Shown piece by piece: positions 27,200 through 36,013 of a stretch of DNA of 64,000 bases (positions are counted from its first letter, which is position 1; the number at the start of each line of letters is the position of its first letter). Position numbers and translations under genes: made by a program. Source of the stretch: Vicinamibacterales bacterium (GTDB lineage: Bacteria; Acidobacteriota; Vicinamibacteria; Vicinamibacterales; Fen-181); the NCBI GenBank assembly GCA_036504215.1, contig DASXVO010000081.1, positions 1-64,000 of the forward strand, given 5' to 3'. Below the pieces are notes generated by a model, which was given only the letters and a program-made list of their open reading frames with translations, was not told the origin of the DNA and did not search any database.

Positions 27200-29713
27200 G
27201 TGTCGTTCGACTATCGCTTCACGTGCCCGCTGCCGTGCGGCATGCACGCCCGCCCCGCAACCGCCTTCGAGGAGGTCGCGCGCCGATTCGTGTCGGACAT
27301 CTCGCTGGTCAACCAGCGAACCGGCCAGGCGGCGAACGCGAAGAGCGTGCTCGGCATCGTGAGCCTCGACATCCGTCAGGGTGATGCCTGTCGCGTCTTC
27401 ACGATTGGCGCGGACGAGCGCTGGGCGATCGAGGCGGTCAAGGCGTTCGTGGACACGGAGCTGGGGCATGTGGACGATGCCCTGCCCGCGCCACCATCGG
27501 CGCCGGGCTCGGTCGTGTTGCCCCGCATGCTCCAGCAGGCGAATGTACGCGTCCTGCCAGGCATCCCGGTCGCGCCTGGCATCGGCCGGGGCCGGGCCGT
27601 GTCGGTGACGGGCTTCACGCTGCCCGATTCGGTGCCCAGGACGGACGTGGCGGACCCGGAAGCCGAGATGCAGCGTCTCGGCGAGGCGCTGCGCGAGCTG
27701 GCGCGGGGCTATGACACGCGGTTGGAGAACCAGCGGCGTGGCGTGGAAGCCGACGTGCTCCGCGCGCACAGGGCCGTCGCGCGCGATCCCGAGTTCCAGC
27801 AGCACCTGTTCCAGGAAGTGCGCGACCACCGGCTGACCGCCGCCGGCGCCATCACCGCGACAGAAAGCCACTTCTCCGAGATGCTGGTGGCCACCGGCAG
27901 CGCGCTCCTCCGCGAGCGGGCACTCGACATCCGCGACGTGTGCCACCAACTGCTCCGCGTCGTGTACGGCGACGTGGTGCAGGAGCATCGGGTCGAGTTG
28001 TCCGTCCCCAGCGTGTGCCTGGCCGACGCCCTCACGCCGGGCGAGTTCCTCGCGCTCGACCGCGGCTGGCTGAAGGGCCTCGTGCTGGCCCACGGCGGCA
28101 CAACCTCGCACACCGTCATTCTGGCGCGGACCTTCGGCGTCCCGACCCTGGTCGGTGTCAGGGGCCTCGACGCGTCACTGGACGGGCGGGAAGTCGTGGT
28201 CGACGCCGACCTGGGCGTTCTCGTCACAACGATCACTGAAGACGGCAGGCTCTACTACGACATGGAGCATCGGCGTCTCGACGCTCGCCGGGCGCGGGTC
28301 CGGCGCTTCGCCGATGCGCCGGCCGCCACGACGGATGGCCGACGGATCGAAATCGGGGCCAACGTCGGGTCGGCTGATGAAGTGTCTGACGCCGTGGCCG
28401 CTGGTGCGGACGGAATCGGGCTGTTCCGTACCGAGATGCTGTTCCTCGATCGTACGCAACCGCCGACCGAAGACGAACAGTTCGAAGAGTACCGGCGCGC
28501 CCTCGCCGACGCCGACGGCCGCCCGGTCATCGTGCGCACGTTCGATGTCGGCGGTGACAAGCCGCTCCCCTACCTGTCGCTGCCGCGCGAGGACAATCCG
28601 TTCCTCGGCTACCGCGCCGTCCGTATCTACCCCGAGTTCTCGGCGCTGTTCCGCACGCAGGTTCGTGCGCTGGTGCGGGCGTCCGCGTTCGGCCGTCTGC
28701 GAGTGATGGTTCCGATGGTGGCGCGGCTGGAAGAAGCCGTGTGGGTCAAGGACGTGGTGGCGGAGGAGCAGGCACGGATGGCCGCCGACGGTCTTGCGAT
28801 CGACCGCAGCATGGAGCTGGGCGCCATGATCGAGGTGCCCTCGGCGGCGTTCCTCGTCGGGCCTCTGAGCCGGCACCTCGACTTCTTCAGCATCGGCACG
28901 AACGACCTGCTCCAGTACTTCGTCGCCGCGGACCGCGCCAACGGCAAGCTGGCCGACCTGTCGAATCCGCTCGCGCCGGCCTTCCTCCGGCTGCTGGACC
29001 TGGTCGTGCGCGAGGCCCGGGCACGAGGACGCTGGATCGGGTTGTGCGGCGAGATGGGAGGCCAGGCGAACTGCCTCCCCGTGCTCGTGGGACTCGGCCT
29101 CGACGAAATCAGCATGGCGACGCCGCTGATTGCGGCCACGAAGGCGACGCTGGCAGAGCTGTCACAGGCGGGCTGCCGCGCGCTGCTCGAACAGGCGGCG
29201 GCGTGTGGGACGCCGCACGAGGTGGAGCCACTGCTCGACGCCCCCGGGCACCGGCGCGATGTCCCGCTGATCGATCCCGCGCTCGTCGTGGTGCGCGGGA
29301 CCTGCCGGACGAAGGAAGAAGCCGTCAAGACCGGCGTCGATCTGCTCTTCGCCTCGGGCCGGACCGACCGGCCCCGCGAGGTCGAGGAGGCGGTGTGGCA
29401 GCGTGAGGCCACCTACTCCACCGGCTTCGGCCACGGCTTCGCCATTCCCCACTGCAGGACCGACGCGGTGACCGCGAACTCGCTGGCGGTGGTCACGCTC
29501 GATGAGGGCGTCGAATGGGGATCGCTCGACGGCAAGCCCGTCCGGGTGATGATCCTGCTCGCCATCCGCCAGTCGGCCACGGCGACCGCCCACATGCGCG
29601 TCCTGGCCACGCTCGCCCGCCGCGCGATGCACGAGGAGTTCCGCGACGGTCTCTCGTCAGCGCCCGACGCCGAGTCACTCTGCCGATTCCTGTCCGAGAG
29701 CCTCAACGAATAG
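27200..29713 (+). CDS. HPr-enzyme I-EIIA(Fru) fusion phosphotransferase
   Basis: An 837-residue protein combining three PTS parts in the order HPr, EI, EIIA. HPr (about 1-90) has CGMHARPAT (His16) and NAKSVLG (Ser49, equivalent to the regulatory serine). EI has the phospho-His loop AHGGTTSHTVILARTFG (His near 304), the PEP-binding barrel with FRTEMLFLDR, IGTNDLLQYFVAADR and LCGEMGG (catalytic Cys). EIIA-Fru (about 690-837) has GFAIPHCRTDAV (His near 750). With the adjacent IIB and IIC, this is a complete PEP-to-sugar phosphorelay in three genes. GTG start. Confidence 0.93.
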   Translation: MSFDYRFTCPLPCGMHARPATAFEEVARRFVSDISLVNQRTGQAANAKSVLGIVSLDIRQGDACRVFTIGADERWAIEAVKAFVDTELGHVDDALPAPPSAPGSVVLPRMLQQANVRVLPGIPVAPGIGRGRAVSVTGFTLPDSVPRTDVADPEAEMQRLGEALRELARGYDTRLENQRRGVEADVLRAHRAVARDPEFQQHLFQEVRDHRLTAAGAITATESHFSEMLVATGSALLRERALDIRDVCHQLLRVVYGDVVQEHRVELSVPSVCLADALTPGEFLALDRGWLKGLVLAHGGTTSHTVILARTFGVPTLVGVRGLDASLDGREVVVDADLGVLVTTITEDGRLYYDMEHRRLDARRARVRRFADAPAATTDGRRIEIGANVGSADEVSDAVAAGADGIGLFRTEMLFLDRTQPPTEDEQFEEYRRALADADGRPVIVRTFDVGGDKPLPYLSLPREDNPFLGYRAVRIYPEFSALFRTQVRALVRASAFGRLRVMVPMVARLEEAVWVKDVVAEEQARMAADGLAIDRSMELGAMIEVPSAAFLVGPLSRHLDFFSIGTNDLLQYFVAADRANGKLADLSNPLAPAFLRLLDLVVREARARGRWIGLCGEMGGQANCLPVLVGLGLDEISMATPLIAATKATLAELSQAGCRALLEQAAACGTPHEVEPLLDAPGHRRDVPLIDPALVVVRGTCRTKEEAVKTGVDLLFASGRTDRPREVEEAVWQREATYSTGFGHGFAIPHCRTDAVTANSLAVVTLDEGVEWGSLDGKPVRVMILLAIRQSATATAHMRVLATLARRAMHEEFRDGLSSAPDAESLCRFLSESLNE

Positions 29714-31073
29714 ACCGGGCGCAGCCGCTGCGGCCGGTCGCGAGGCCGAGTTCGAGATCGGGAAGCGGCCCGGACCCGAACACGTACTCGTCGAACTCGG
29801 CGTCCAGCAGGCCGCCGTAGGTCGTCGAGAAGACGCTGCGCAACTCGTTCGCCGTCAGGCCCTGGCGGGGGCTCGTCACGACGCGACGCACCGCTTCTTC
29901 GAGATAGCGGCCCGACGCGTGGAGCCGCCGATCCACCAGCAGCCAGAACAGCGCACCCTTGCTGTAGACGAAGCGGCTGGCGGCGGGATCGAGTGACGCG
30001 TCGATCAGGCTGCGCGCACCTCCGCGTTCGAGCACACGCATCTCGGCGTTCAGATCGGCCAGGCAGGCCGCTTCATCGTCCACGCTCCATGCGTCGGCCT
30101 CGCGCGCGACCTTGATCCCGTAGTACTCCGTCAGGCCCTCGCGGAACCACCCCGCGTCGGGCGCCGTGAGCGTCGCATCGTTCCACCAGTGGAAGACCTC
30201 GTGCGCCAGGACCTCCGGCGCCCGTGACTGGACGATCGTATGCGGTCCTGCCGCCCCGCCGTGCATGAAGTCGTCGGGCACCAGGATCGCGACGAACGGC
30301 CCATCCCGCTTGATCGGTGCGGCCACCAACTCGAGCTCCCGCCGCAGGATGTGCTCGATCGGAAATGCGGTGCCCGTGAGCAGCCCGGGGGTGACGACGT
30401 GAATCACGGCGGTGCCGGACGACAGATCGCGCGTGTCGAACGGGCCGAGCGCGAGATACTCCGCGCCGCCGGTACCGTCGGCTGGGACCAGGATGCGGTC
30501 GTCATCCTCGCGCCACGGCGTCACGGCGACCCACCCGACCGGCAACACGAACCGGACACCGATCACGGCGCCGGGAATGCCGATGATCGGCAGAAGACTC
30601 GCTGACCGGACGACGGCGAGATCGCCGGTGATTCGGCTCCTCGCATCGGCCGGCTGATTGAGGTCGCTCCCCGGCGGGAAGAACGTGGGATCGATGGAGT
30701 ACTGCACGATGACCGACGCGCCGCGGTCGGGCAGCGGCACCCGCCGCACGAGCATGCCGTGGTAGGTGTCCGATGCCGCGTCGATGGTGCGCCCGGCAGC
30801 CGTCACGCTGAACGATCGCACCTGCGGTCTCGTCACGCGGGCGTCGGCAAAGGCCAGGAGCAGTTCCCGTCTGCCGCCGAGCGCCAGGGGGTCGAACTCC
30901 AGCTGGACGCTTGCCAGTCCCCCGGCCGGCTCCGCGATGGTCACCGTGCAGGGCACCACCGGCGGCGGCGCCGACGGCATCACGTTCGCGTTTCGACGCG
31001 CAGCGAAGATGGCCACCACCACCGCGACGACGACGAGGGCCACCAACAGGAGCGGGCGTCGCAACTCGATCAC
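29703..31073 (-). CDS. Membrane-anchored M61-like (gluzincin) metallopeptidase
   Basis: A 456-residue protein with an N-terminal TM/signal anchor (LLLVALVVVAVVVAIFAARR). A beta-rich first half precedes a thermolysin-like half with VLAHEVFHWWND (HExxH) and GWFREGLTEYYGIK (third Zn ligand Glu). This layout resembles glycyl aminopeptidase M61 and M1-type proteins. Its last 11 bases overlap the PTS fusion gene tail to tail. The substrate is unknown. Confidence 0.78.
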   Translation of the reverse strand: MIELRRPLLLVALVVVAVVVAIFAARRNANVMPSAPPPVVPCTVTIAEPAGGLASVQLEFDPLALGGRRELLLAFADARVTRPQVRSFSVTAAGRTIDAASDTYHGMLVRRVPLPDRGASVIVQYSIDPTFFPPGSDLNQPADARSRITGDLAVVRSASLLPIIGIPGAVIGVRFVLPVGWVAVTPWREDDDRILVPADGTGGAEYLALGPFDTRDLSSGTAVIHVVTPGLLTGTAFPIEHILRRELELVAAPIKRDGPFVAILVPDDFMHGGAAGPHTIVQSRAPEVLAHEVFHWWNDATLTAPDAGWFREGLTEYYGIKVAREADAWSVDDEAACLADLNAEMRVLERGGARSLIDASLDPAASRFVYSKGALFWLLVDRRLHASGRYLEEAVRRVVTSPRQGLTANELRSVFSTTYGGLLDAEFDEYVFGSGPLPDLELGLATGRSGCARSIR

Positions 31074-31109
31074 GGTGTCCTCCAGAGCGACAGCAGCCGG
31101 AGCCGTCTC

Positions 31110-32057
31110 TCAGTCCCGCTTGCCGCGCGCGATCACACACAGCAACTCGAAGAGGAGGTTGGCGGCCAGCAGCGACGTGATCTGCCCGGGACCATCGAAT
31201 GGCGGCGCGACTTCGACAACGTCGCAGCCGGCGATCGAGAGGCCCGCCAGGCCCCGGACCAGGTGCTGCGCCTGGAAGCTGCTGAGCCCGCCGACTTCCG
31301 GCGTGCCCGTGCCCGGCGCGAACGCCGGATCCACGACGTCGATGTCAAATGTCACGTACGCCGGCCTGGTGCCGAGGATCGCCCGGACCCGCGCGGTGGT
31401 CGAATCCTCGCCCTGCCCCATCACCTCGTCGATCGTCAACACGGTGATGCCGTTGGCGTCCTGGAACGCGAAGTCCTCCGGGCCATACATCGGCCCGCGG
31501 ATGCCTACCTGGATGAAGCGGCGGGGATCGACGAGCCCCTCGGTCACCGCGTAGTAGAACGGCGACCCGTGAAACAGCTTCGACCCGAAGTCCTCATCCC
31601 AGGTGTCGATGTGGGAATCGAACTGGACGAGGCCCAACGGCCCGTGTCGCTCGGCGAGCGCGCGAAGAACGGGCAGCGAGATGCTGTGGTCTCCCCCTGC
31701 CACCAGCGGAACCGCGCCGTCGGCCGCTATCGACGCGATGCGCGCGTGGATCGCCTGATGGGCGTGGTCGAGATTCACCGGTGAGGCGTCCACATCGCCC
31801 ACATCGGCGACGCGGAGCCGATCGAACGGCGCCACCTGCTGGAAGTAACTGAACGGCCGGATCAGCGATGACTGCGCGCGGATTTCGCGGGGGCCCAACC
31901 GCGCGCCCGGGCGGTAGGACGTGCCGCTGTCGAACGGCGCGCCAACAATGGCGACGTCGAGATCGGCGGAGTCCGCCTGATGGGGCAGGCGCATGAACGT
32001 GGGCGGTTGCGAGAATCGGGGTGAACGGAACGCATCCCTGGGCTGTGGGTTCGGCAC
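31110..32057 (-). CDS. Agmatinase/arginase family ureohydrolase
   Basis: A 315-residue binuclear-Mn hydrolase. Metal-binding blocks are PLVAGGDHSISLPV, LVQFDSHIDTWDEDF and VTFDIDVVDPAFAPGTGTPE, all in the standard spacing; FGSKLFHGSPFYYAVTEG and RRFIQVGIRGPM favour the agmatinase subgroup over arginase. GTG at 32057 is chosen because AGGAGG lies five bases upstream and the product then has the normal length. The neighbour is an HglS-like gene, hinting at amino-acid or amine catabolism. Confidence 0.88.
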   Translation of the reverse strand: MPNPQPRDAFRSPRFSQPPTFMRLPHQADSADLDVAIVGAPFDSGTSYRPGARLGPREIRAQSSLIRPFSYFQQVAPFDRLRVADVGDVDASPVNLDHAHQAIHARIASIAADGAVPLVAGGDHSISLPVLRALAERHGPLGLVQFDSHIDTWDEDFGSKLFHGSPFYYAVTEGLVDPRRFIQVGIRGPMYGPEDFAFQDANGITVLTIDEVMGQGEDSTTARVRAILGTRPAYVTFDIDVVDPAFAPGTGTPEVGGLSSFQAQHLVRGLAGLSIAGCDVVEVAPPFDGPGQITSLLAANLLFELLCVIARGKRD

Positions 32058-32169
32058 GAGCGCCTCCTGAGGCGCCCATTGTGCACCAAGTCGCGGCCAA
32101 TCGCCTTCCCGCTTCGCCGCCTCGCCGCCTGGCCGCCTTCCTGTCTGGCCGTTCTCCCGTCCAGCTGCC

Positions 32170-33093
32170 TCAACCCCGGCGTCGAACCTGGGCGGTATCC
32201 GTGCTCTCGAAGATTCGATCGGCGCTTGCCGCTTCGAACCCCTCGCGTCTGTGTTCCCGTCGAATCTGGTCGGCAGGGAGATGCGCGAAGTCGTCGAGCA
32301 GGCGTCGATCGGCGAACTCGACGTACGAGCCGGGGATCTCGTGCGGCGCAAGGCCACCGCGGCCGTCGGCGAAGGCGGCCTGCACCATCGCGGCCACCGT
32401 CGAACTCTGCAGCAGCTTTCCGTCGGCGCTCACTTTGACTCTTCCGCCCGAGTCGTTCAGCGTGAACCCGTGCGATTCGAGGAAGCGGTCGAACCGATCG
32501 ATGGTGTTCCAACCCGCCGGCAGATTGTGAATCGAGATGGTGAAGTGGTTGAGGTAGTACCGGTTGTAGATGACCCACGCCGCGAACTCACTCTCCTGCC
32601 GGAGGCGCGAATAGTCGGCCCAGGTCGGCGTCTGCCAGAGCGGCGCGTGAAGAAAGCCCACCACCGCTTCGGCGGAATCGAGGTCGAGGACCTCGACCGG
32701 ATCGCGTGTCACGGCGCCGACGTACGAGCGGATGATGCGCTGGGCGTCGGCCGAGAGCTCGCCCACGCGAAGTTCGCTGATGAAGATGCGCGGGAGATCG
32801 TCCTGAGGCGGCGCGTACCAGTGCGCCGACACCTTCTTCGCCGGGAAGTCGTAGCGGTCGCGGCGCTCGTACCCGTAGTGCAGGAACACCTTCTCGAGCG
32901 AGGCGAGGCCCAGCGGGGCCAGCCCCATCGTCCGGAACGCGATGTGATCGTTCTCGATATCGGCCGCAGTGGCAATCATCCCCTCGGCAAGCATCGCCGA
33001 GAGGATGGCGCCGACATCGGGCACGTGCAGACGGTAACGTGCCATCAGGCCGTCGAGCACGGCCCGCAGCGTCTCCAGTCGGTCGATCGGCAT
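32170..33093 (-). CDS. DUF1338 family protein, 2-oxoadipate dioxygenase/decarboxylase (HglS)-like
   Basis: A 307-residue protein of the DUF1338/YdcJ/HglS group, which in Pseudomonas converts 2-oxoadipate to D-2-hydroxyglutarate in lysine breakdown. Likely Fe ligands are seen in ENDHIAFRT (His), YLNHFTISIHNLP (His) and GSYVEFADRRL (Glu). The start at 33093 has GGGAG upstream. No other D-lysine pathway genes are in the window, so the substrate is only inferred from the family. Confidence 0.8.
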   Translation of the reverse strand: MPIDRLETLRAVLDGLMARYRLHVPDVGAILSAMLAEGMIATAADIENDHIAFRTMGLAPLGLASLEKVFLHYGYERRDRYDFPAKKVSAHWYAPPQDDLPRIFISELRVGELSADAQRIIRSYVGAVTRDPVEVLDLDSAEAVVGFLHAPLWQTPTWADYSRLRQESEFAAWVIYNRYYLNHFTISIHNLPAGWNTIDRFDRFLESHGFTLNDSGGRVKVSADGKLLQSSTVAAMVQAAFADGRGGLAPHEIPGSYVEFADRRLLDDFAHLPADQIRREHRREGFEAASADRIFESTDTAQVRRRG

Positions 33094-33226
33094 TGGTGGA
33101 CTCCCTCGTCGAGGGTAACCGACGACCGGCGCTGGACGCCAATCGAGTCCGGCGGCGTGCGCGACAATCGGGGGCCCAAGCGGAAACACTGGAAGACTGG
33201 GAAGCGGGACGCCACATCGTCATGGA

Positions 33227-33529
33227 TTGCCAGACGGAACGACTCAAGATCAGCGCGGCCGTGCCGATTACCCCGACGTGCCAGCTTCTATCTTCACACG
33301 CGGCCCGGAACGTCTGTGCTGCGAGTACGGGGACGACTGCGCCGGCTTCGCCCTCGTACTCAGAACCGACAGCGGCGGATCCATCACCCAGCGGTTTCCC
33401 GACGCCACCAGTCTCGCCAGACGCCGACTGGCGCTCGAGCAGATGCTGATGGCGGCCGGGTGGGTTCTGGAACAGGTCTCGCAGTCGGGCCGGCCGGCAC
33501 CGGCCCACCGAGTCGCATCCAGACGCTGA
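33227..33529 (+). CDS. Small hypothetical protein
   Basis: A 100-residue open frame with TTG start. Its middle (LCCEYGDDCAGFALVLRTDS, then LARRRLALEQMLMAAGWVLE) looks protein-like and closes on an amphipathic helix. I recognise no family. It is convergent with the PilZ gene ten bases away. It could be spurious. Confidence 0.35.
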   Translation: MPDGTTQDQRGRADYPDVPASIFTRGPERLCCEYGDDCAGFALVLRTDSGGSITQRFPDATSLARRRLALEQMLMAAGWVLEQVSQSGRPAPAHRVASRR

Positions 33530-33539
33530 GGCCAGCGGG

Positions 33540-33929
33540 CTACCGCGCCTGGCGAGCGAGGCGACCCTCGTGCCGCGGGGCACTTGCCTTCGTCAGCACC
33601 GCCGCTGAGGAAGGCGAGAGATGATACTCGTCAATCGTGGCAGCCACCACCCGCCGGTGCCCGGACCCTGCATCGCCAACGCGCACGATCCGTCCCGAGC
33701 ACAGCGCGGTGCTCCCTTCAGTCGGGCCAAAGCTCGTCAGCGCCACCGAGAAGTCAATCCGCGTCGCCACGCCCGGTCGCGGGCCGTCAGCCACGAACCG
33801 TACGCCGCTGTGACTCATCTCGATCGTCGTGCCGTCGTACCAGACATCGTCGCCGGCACAGCAGTAGCGCACTGAAAGCGACAGCGGGTACCGTGCGGCC
33901 CGTCGGCAGTCTTCTCGCCAGTCAGCCAT
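33540..33929 (-). CDS. PilZ-domain protein
   Basis: A 129-residue protein. RRAARYPLSLSVRYCCAG carries the RxxxR c-di-GMP contact at the start of the PilZ barrel, and GTTIEMSHSGVRFVAD stands in for the D/NxSxxG motif (S-H-S-G). Strands continue to VVAATIDEYHL. The start at 33929 has GGAGGG upstream. It is likely a small c-di-GMP receptor, although the second motif lacks the first acidic/amide residue, so ligand binding is uncertain. Confidence 0.72.
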   Translation of the reverse strand: MADWREDCRRAARYPLSLSVRYCCAGDDVWYDGTTIEMSHSGVRFVADGPRPGVATRIDFSVALTSFGPTEGSTALCSGRIVRVGDAGSGHRRVVAATIDEYHLSPSSAAVLTKASAPRHEGRLARQAR

Positions 33930-34271
33930 GATGCCCTCCGTTGGCTCAGCTGGCTGACGCGCCAAGCTGAGCACACGTCGCCCTGGGTGGGGGTGCTCCG
34001 CTGAATCTTGCCAGCCACTATCGTGCCAAGTGCCGTGGGTGCAGAGTGGTCGGTTCGCGAGGACCGACGCTGGCGGGCGCGCCGATGGGTGCAGTGGAAC
34101 CGGACACAACCGCTGCACGACCGCGCATCAGCCGGCCGTTCCTCGCGTTCGGCCAAGTCCTTCGATGCGCAACACGGCTACGTATTCGTGCCCTCAGGAC
34201 TTGGTGCTGAACGAGCGACACCGGCCGCGTGCGCCGGGTGCGGATTGTGGCCGCAGTTGCGAGTCGAAGTG
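33930..34271. other. Gap without a supported gene
   Basis: This holds the upstream region of the PilZ gene and the 3' flank of the membrane-protein pair. Open frames on both strands lack domain features and ribosome sites. I see no repeat or hairpin of note. Confidence 0.5.
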
Positions 34272-34682
34272 CTAACCCTTGGCCTTCATCGAGCGGCGGT
34301 ACAACAGGGAGTAGTGGCGGAGGCGCCCCGACATGTGCGAGCCGACGCCGGCGATCGCGACGACGGCGAACAGGAGCGGCACGCGGGTATTCCATGCGAA
34401 TGGAACGGCGCACAGGACGGCCAGCTTCATGACGACCGACAGGCCACCGAGCTGGAAGGCCCAGTCGAGCGAACCGTAGAGTTCGATGGCCAGCAGCGCG
34501 GCGCCGGTCGCGATCGCCAGCCACAGCCAGGGCACCAGCAGATCGGCCGAGACCCCGAAGACGTGCCCCCCAAGCAGGGTGCCGGTCGCGGCCAGATGGA
34601 TCGTCCGGCACAGCACGTTGAAGAGGCGCGCATGTGGCAACCGGCGGGGCGGGTCGGGCAGCAGGATTTCGCGAAGGCTCAT
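34272..34682 (-). CDS. Four-helix membrane protein of unknown function
   Basis: A 136-residue protein with about four hydrophobic helices, including LFNVLCRTIHLAATGTLLGG, LLVPWLWLAIATGAALLAI and VVMKLAVLCAVPF. The early His/Arg in CRTIHLAATG and the tail GSHMSGRLRHYSLLYRR are reminiscent of small integral proteins that sit near copper or heme proteins, but I cannot name the family. It forms a unit with the next membrane gene (28-base gap). Confidence 0.65.
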   Translation of the reverse strand: MSLREILLPDPPRRLPHARLFNVLCRTIHLAATGTLLGGHVFGVSADLLVPWLWLAIATGAALLAIELYGSLDWAFQLGGLSVVMKLAVLCAVPFAWNTRVPLLFAVVAIAGVGSHMSGRLRHYSLLYRRSMKAKG

Positions 34683-34710
34683 CGGTTCAAGTGTCGCGTC
34701 TGATCGGGCG

Positions 34711-35157
34711 TTAGATCCGCACCCAGGGCCTCGCCTGCGGCATGAACGGCCAGGGCGTTGCGGCGAGAATGGCGAGCAGGGCGAGACCATACCAGATGAA
34801 CACCCGTCTGCCCGGTGACGGGGTTCGCCCCAGCGTGCGTCCGAGGTGGGCGAACACGACGGCGAGGATCATCGCCGCCGGATGCTCCACGGCCCAGAAG
34901 CGCATGGGGCTGCTGCTCATGGCGGCTCCGATGTCGGCGATCGCGGCACGGGTGATCGGACTGGCGGCGAGATAGAGTGCCAGCCCGAGCAGCAGTTGGA
35001 TGTCGATCGCCAGCACGAAGAGCAATCCCGGCCGTGCGTCGCCAGCTGTCCACGGCGACCGGCCAGCCGCGCGTCGGGCGGCCACGACGGCCCACACGCC
35101 GGACAGAACGACGACCCAGCGCAGGATGGAGTGCAAGGTCAGAATGGGCACGTACAT
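34711..35157 (-). CDS. Four-helix membrane protein of unknown function
   Basis: A 148-residue protein with about four TM helices: LTLHSILRWVVVLSGVWAVV, PGLLFVLAIDIQLLLGLALY, HPAAMILAVVFAHLG and VFIWYGLALLAILAATPWPF. Two helices carry single His residues (LHSILRW, VEHPAAM/FAHLG), which could hold a heme or metal, but this is speculative. Start at 35157; an in-frame GTG at 35184 lies inside a hairpin and is less likely. Confidence 0.65.
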   Translation of the reverse strand: MYVPILTLHSILRWVVVLSGVWAVVAARRAAGRSPWTAGDARPGLLFVLAIDIQLLLGLALYLAASPITRAAIADIGAAMSSSPMRFWAVEHPAAMILAVVFAHLGRTLGRTPSPGRRVFIWYGLALLAILAATPWPFMPQARPWVRI

Positions 35158-35174
35158 GATGTCGAACCGGGCTC

Positions 35175-35196
35175 GGGCGGGCACAAAGGCCCGCCC
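35175..35196. repeat. Perfect 8-bp palindrome, GC-rich
   Basis: GGGCGGGC (35175-35182) and GCCCGCCC (35189-35196) flank a six-base loop. It lies just upstream of the membrane-protein pair. The right arm plus flank (GGCCCGCCCCCA) recurs at 1229-1240. Part of a dispersed palindrome family is the likeliest reading; the T-run of an intrinsic terminator is absent. Confidence 0.5.
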
Positions 35197-35305
35197 CCAC
35201 TGAATTCTACTGGCTGCTGGCCGGTCGTGGCTGCCCGCTGAGGATCGTTGCGGACTGCCAGCCGGTTGTTACTGTCCGCTGGTGGCCAGGTACCGTCTGC
35301 TGGCG

Positions 35306-35791
35306 CTATCCGTTGTGGACGAGGTACGCCTCGATCATGATCAACGACCGCTCGCCAGCGGCCTTCACGATCTTCAGCAGGTTGTCCATCGTCGCCACTT
35401 CTTCGACCTGCTCGGTGACGAACCAGCGCAGGAAGTCCTGGGCCGCGTAGTCCTTCTGTCCGACGGCGGTGGTCATCATCGCGTTGATGCGCCGCGTGAC
35501 TTCGAGCTCCCACTCGAGCGAGGTCTGGATGACCGCCTCGACCGACTTGAAGGTCGCCTGCGGCGCACTGATCGCAGGAATTTCGACGGCGCCACCCACG
35601 CCGTTGAGATACTTCACGAACTTGATCGCGTGCTCGCGCTCTTCCTCGGCCTGCTTGAAGAACATGGCCGCCAGCTTCTTCATCGGCAGGCCGTCGAGGA
35701 AGGCCGCCATGTTCAGATACTGGTTCGATGCGAACAACTCGAGACCGATCTCCTCGTTGAACGCGGCGTTCAGGTCCTTGCTGATCAGCAT
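35306..35791 (-). CDS. Bacterial non-heme ferritin
   Basis: A 161-residue ferritin. The ferroxidase residues are visible: NEEIGLELFASNQYLNMA (Glu17-type), FKQAEEEREHAIKFVKYL (Glu50/His53-type), SLEWELEVTRRIN (Glu94-type) and FLRWFVTEQVEEVATMDNLL (Gln127-type). FtnA-like, without the heme-ligand Met of bacterioferritin in the expected place. GGAGAG precedes the ATG. Confidence 0.93.
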   Translation of the reverse strand: MLISKDLNAAFNEEIGLELFASNQYLNMAAFLDGLPMKKLAAMFFKQAEEEREHAIKFVKYLNGVGGAVEIPAISAPQATFKSVEAVIQTSLEWELEVTRRINAMMTTAVGQKDYAAQDFLRWFVTEQVEEVATMDNLLKIVKAAGERSLIMIEAYLVHNG

Positions 35792-36013
35792 GGTGCTCTC
35801 CGTTGCGGTTATCGTTGGGACGGTCTCTGTATGATAACTCAACCGCGAGCGGGAGGCAGCTGAACGCCTGGCCGCCTGGCCATGATCGACAGCGTCCGGC
35901 ACTGGCCATCCCACGTACCGTTCTTCGGGTAGAGGATACAAGACGCGCCTGGCTTCAATCGGGATTCCCGTGATCTGGATCGCAGATGACGCGCCGGCGG
36001 AGAGACCGCCGGT

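Noticed and set aside
34272-35157. CopD-like copper or cytochrome b protein pair
   Set aside because: There are helices with single His residues, but no clear ligand pairs or family motifs, so the genes are described as unknown membrane proteins.
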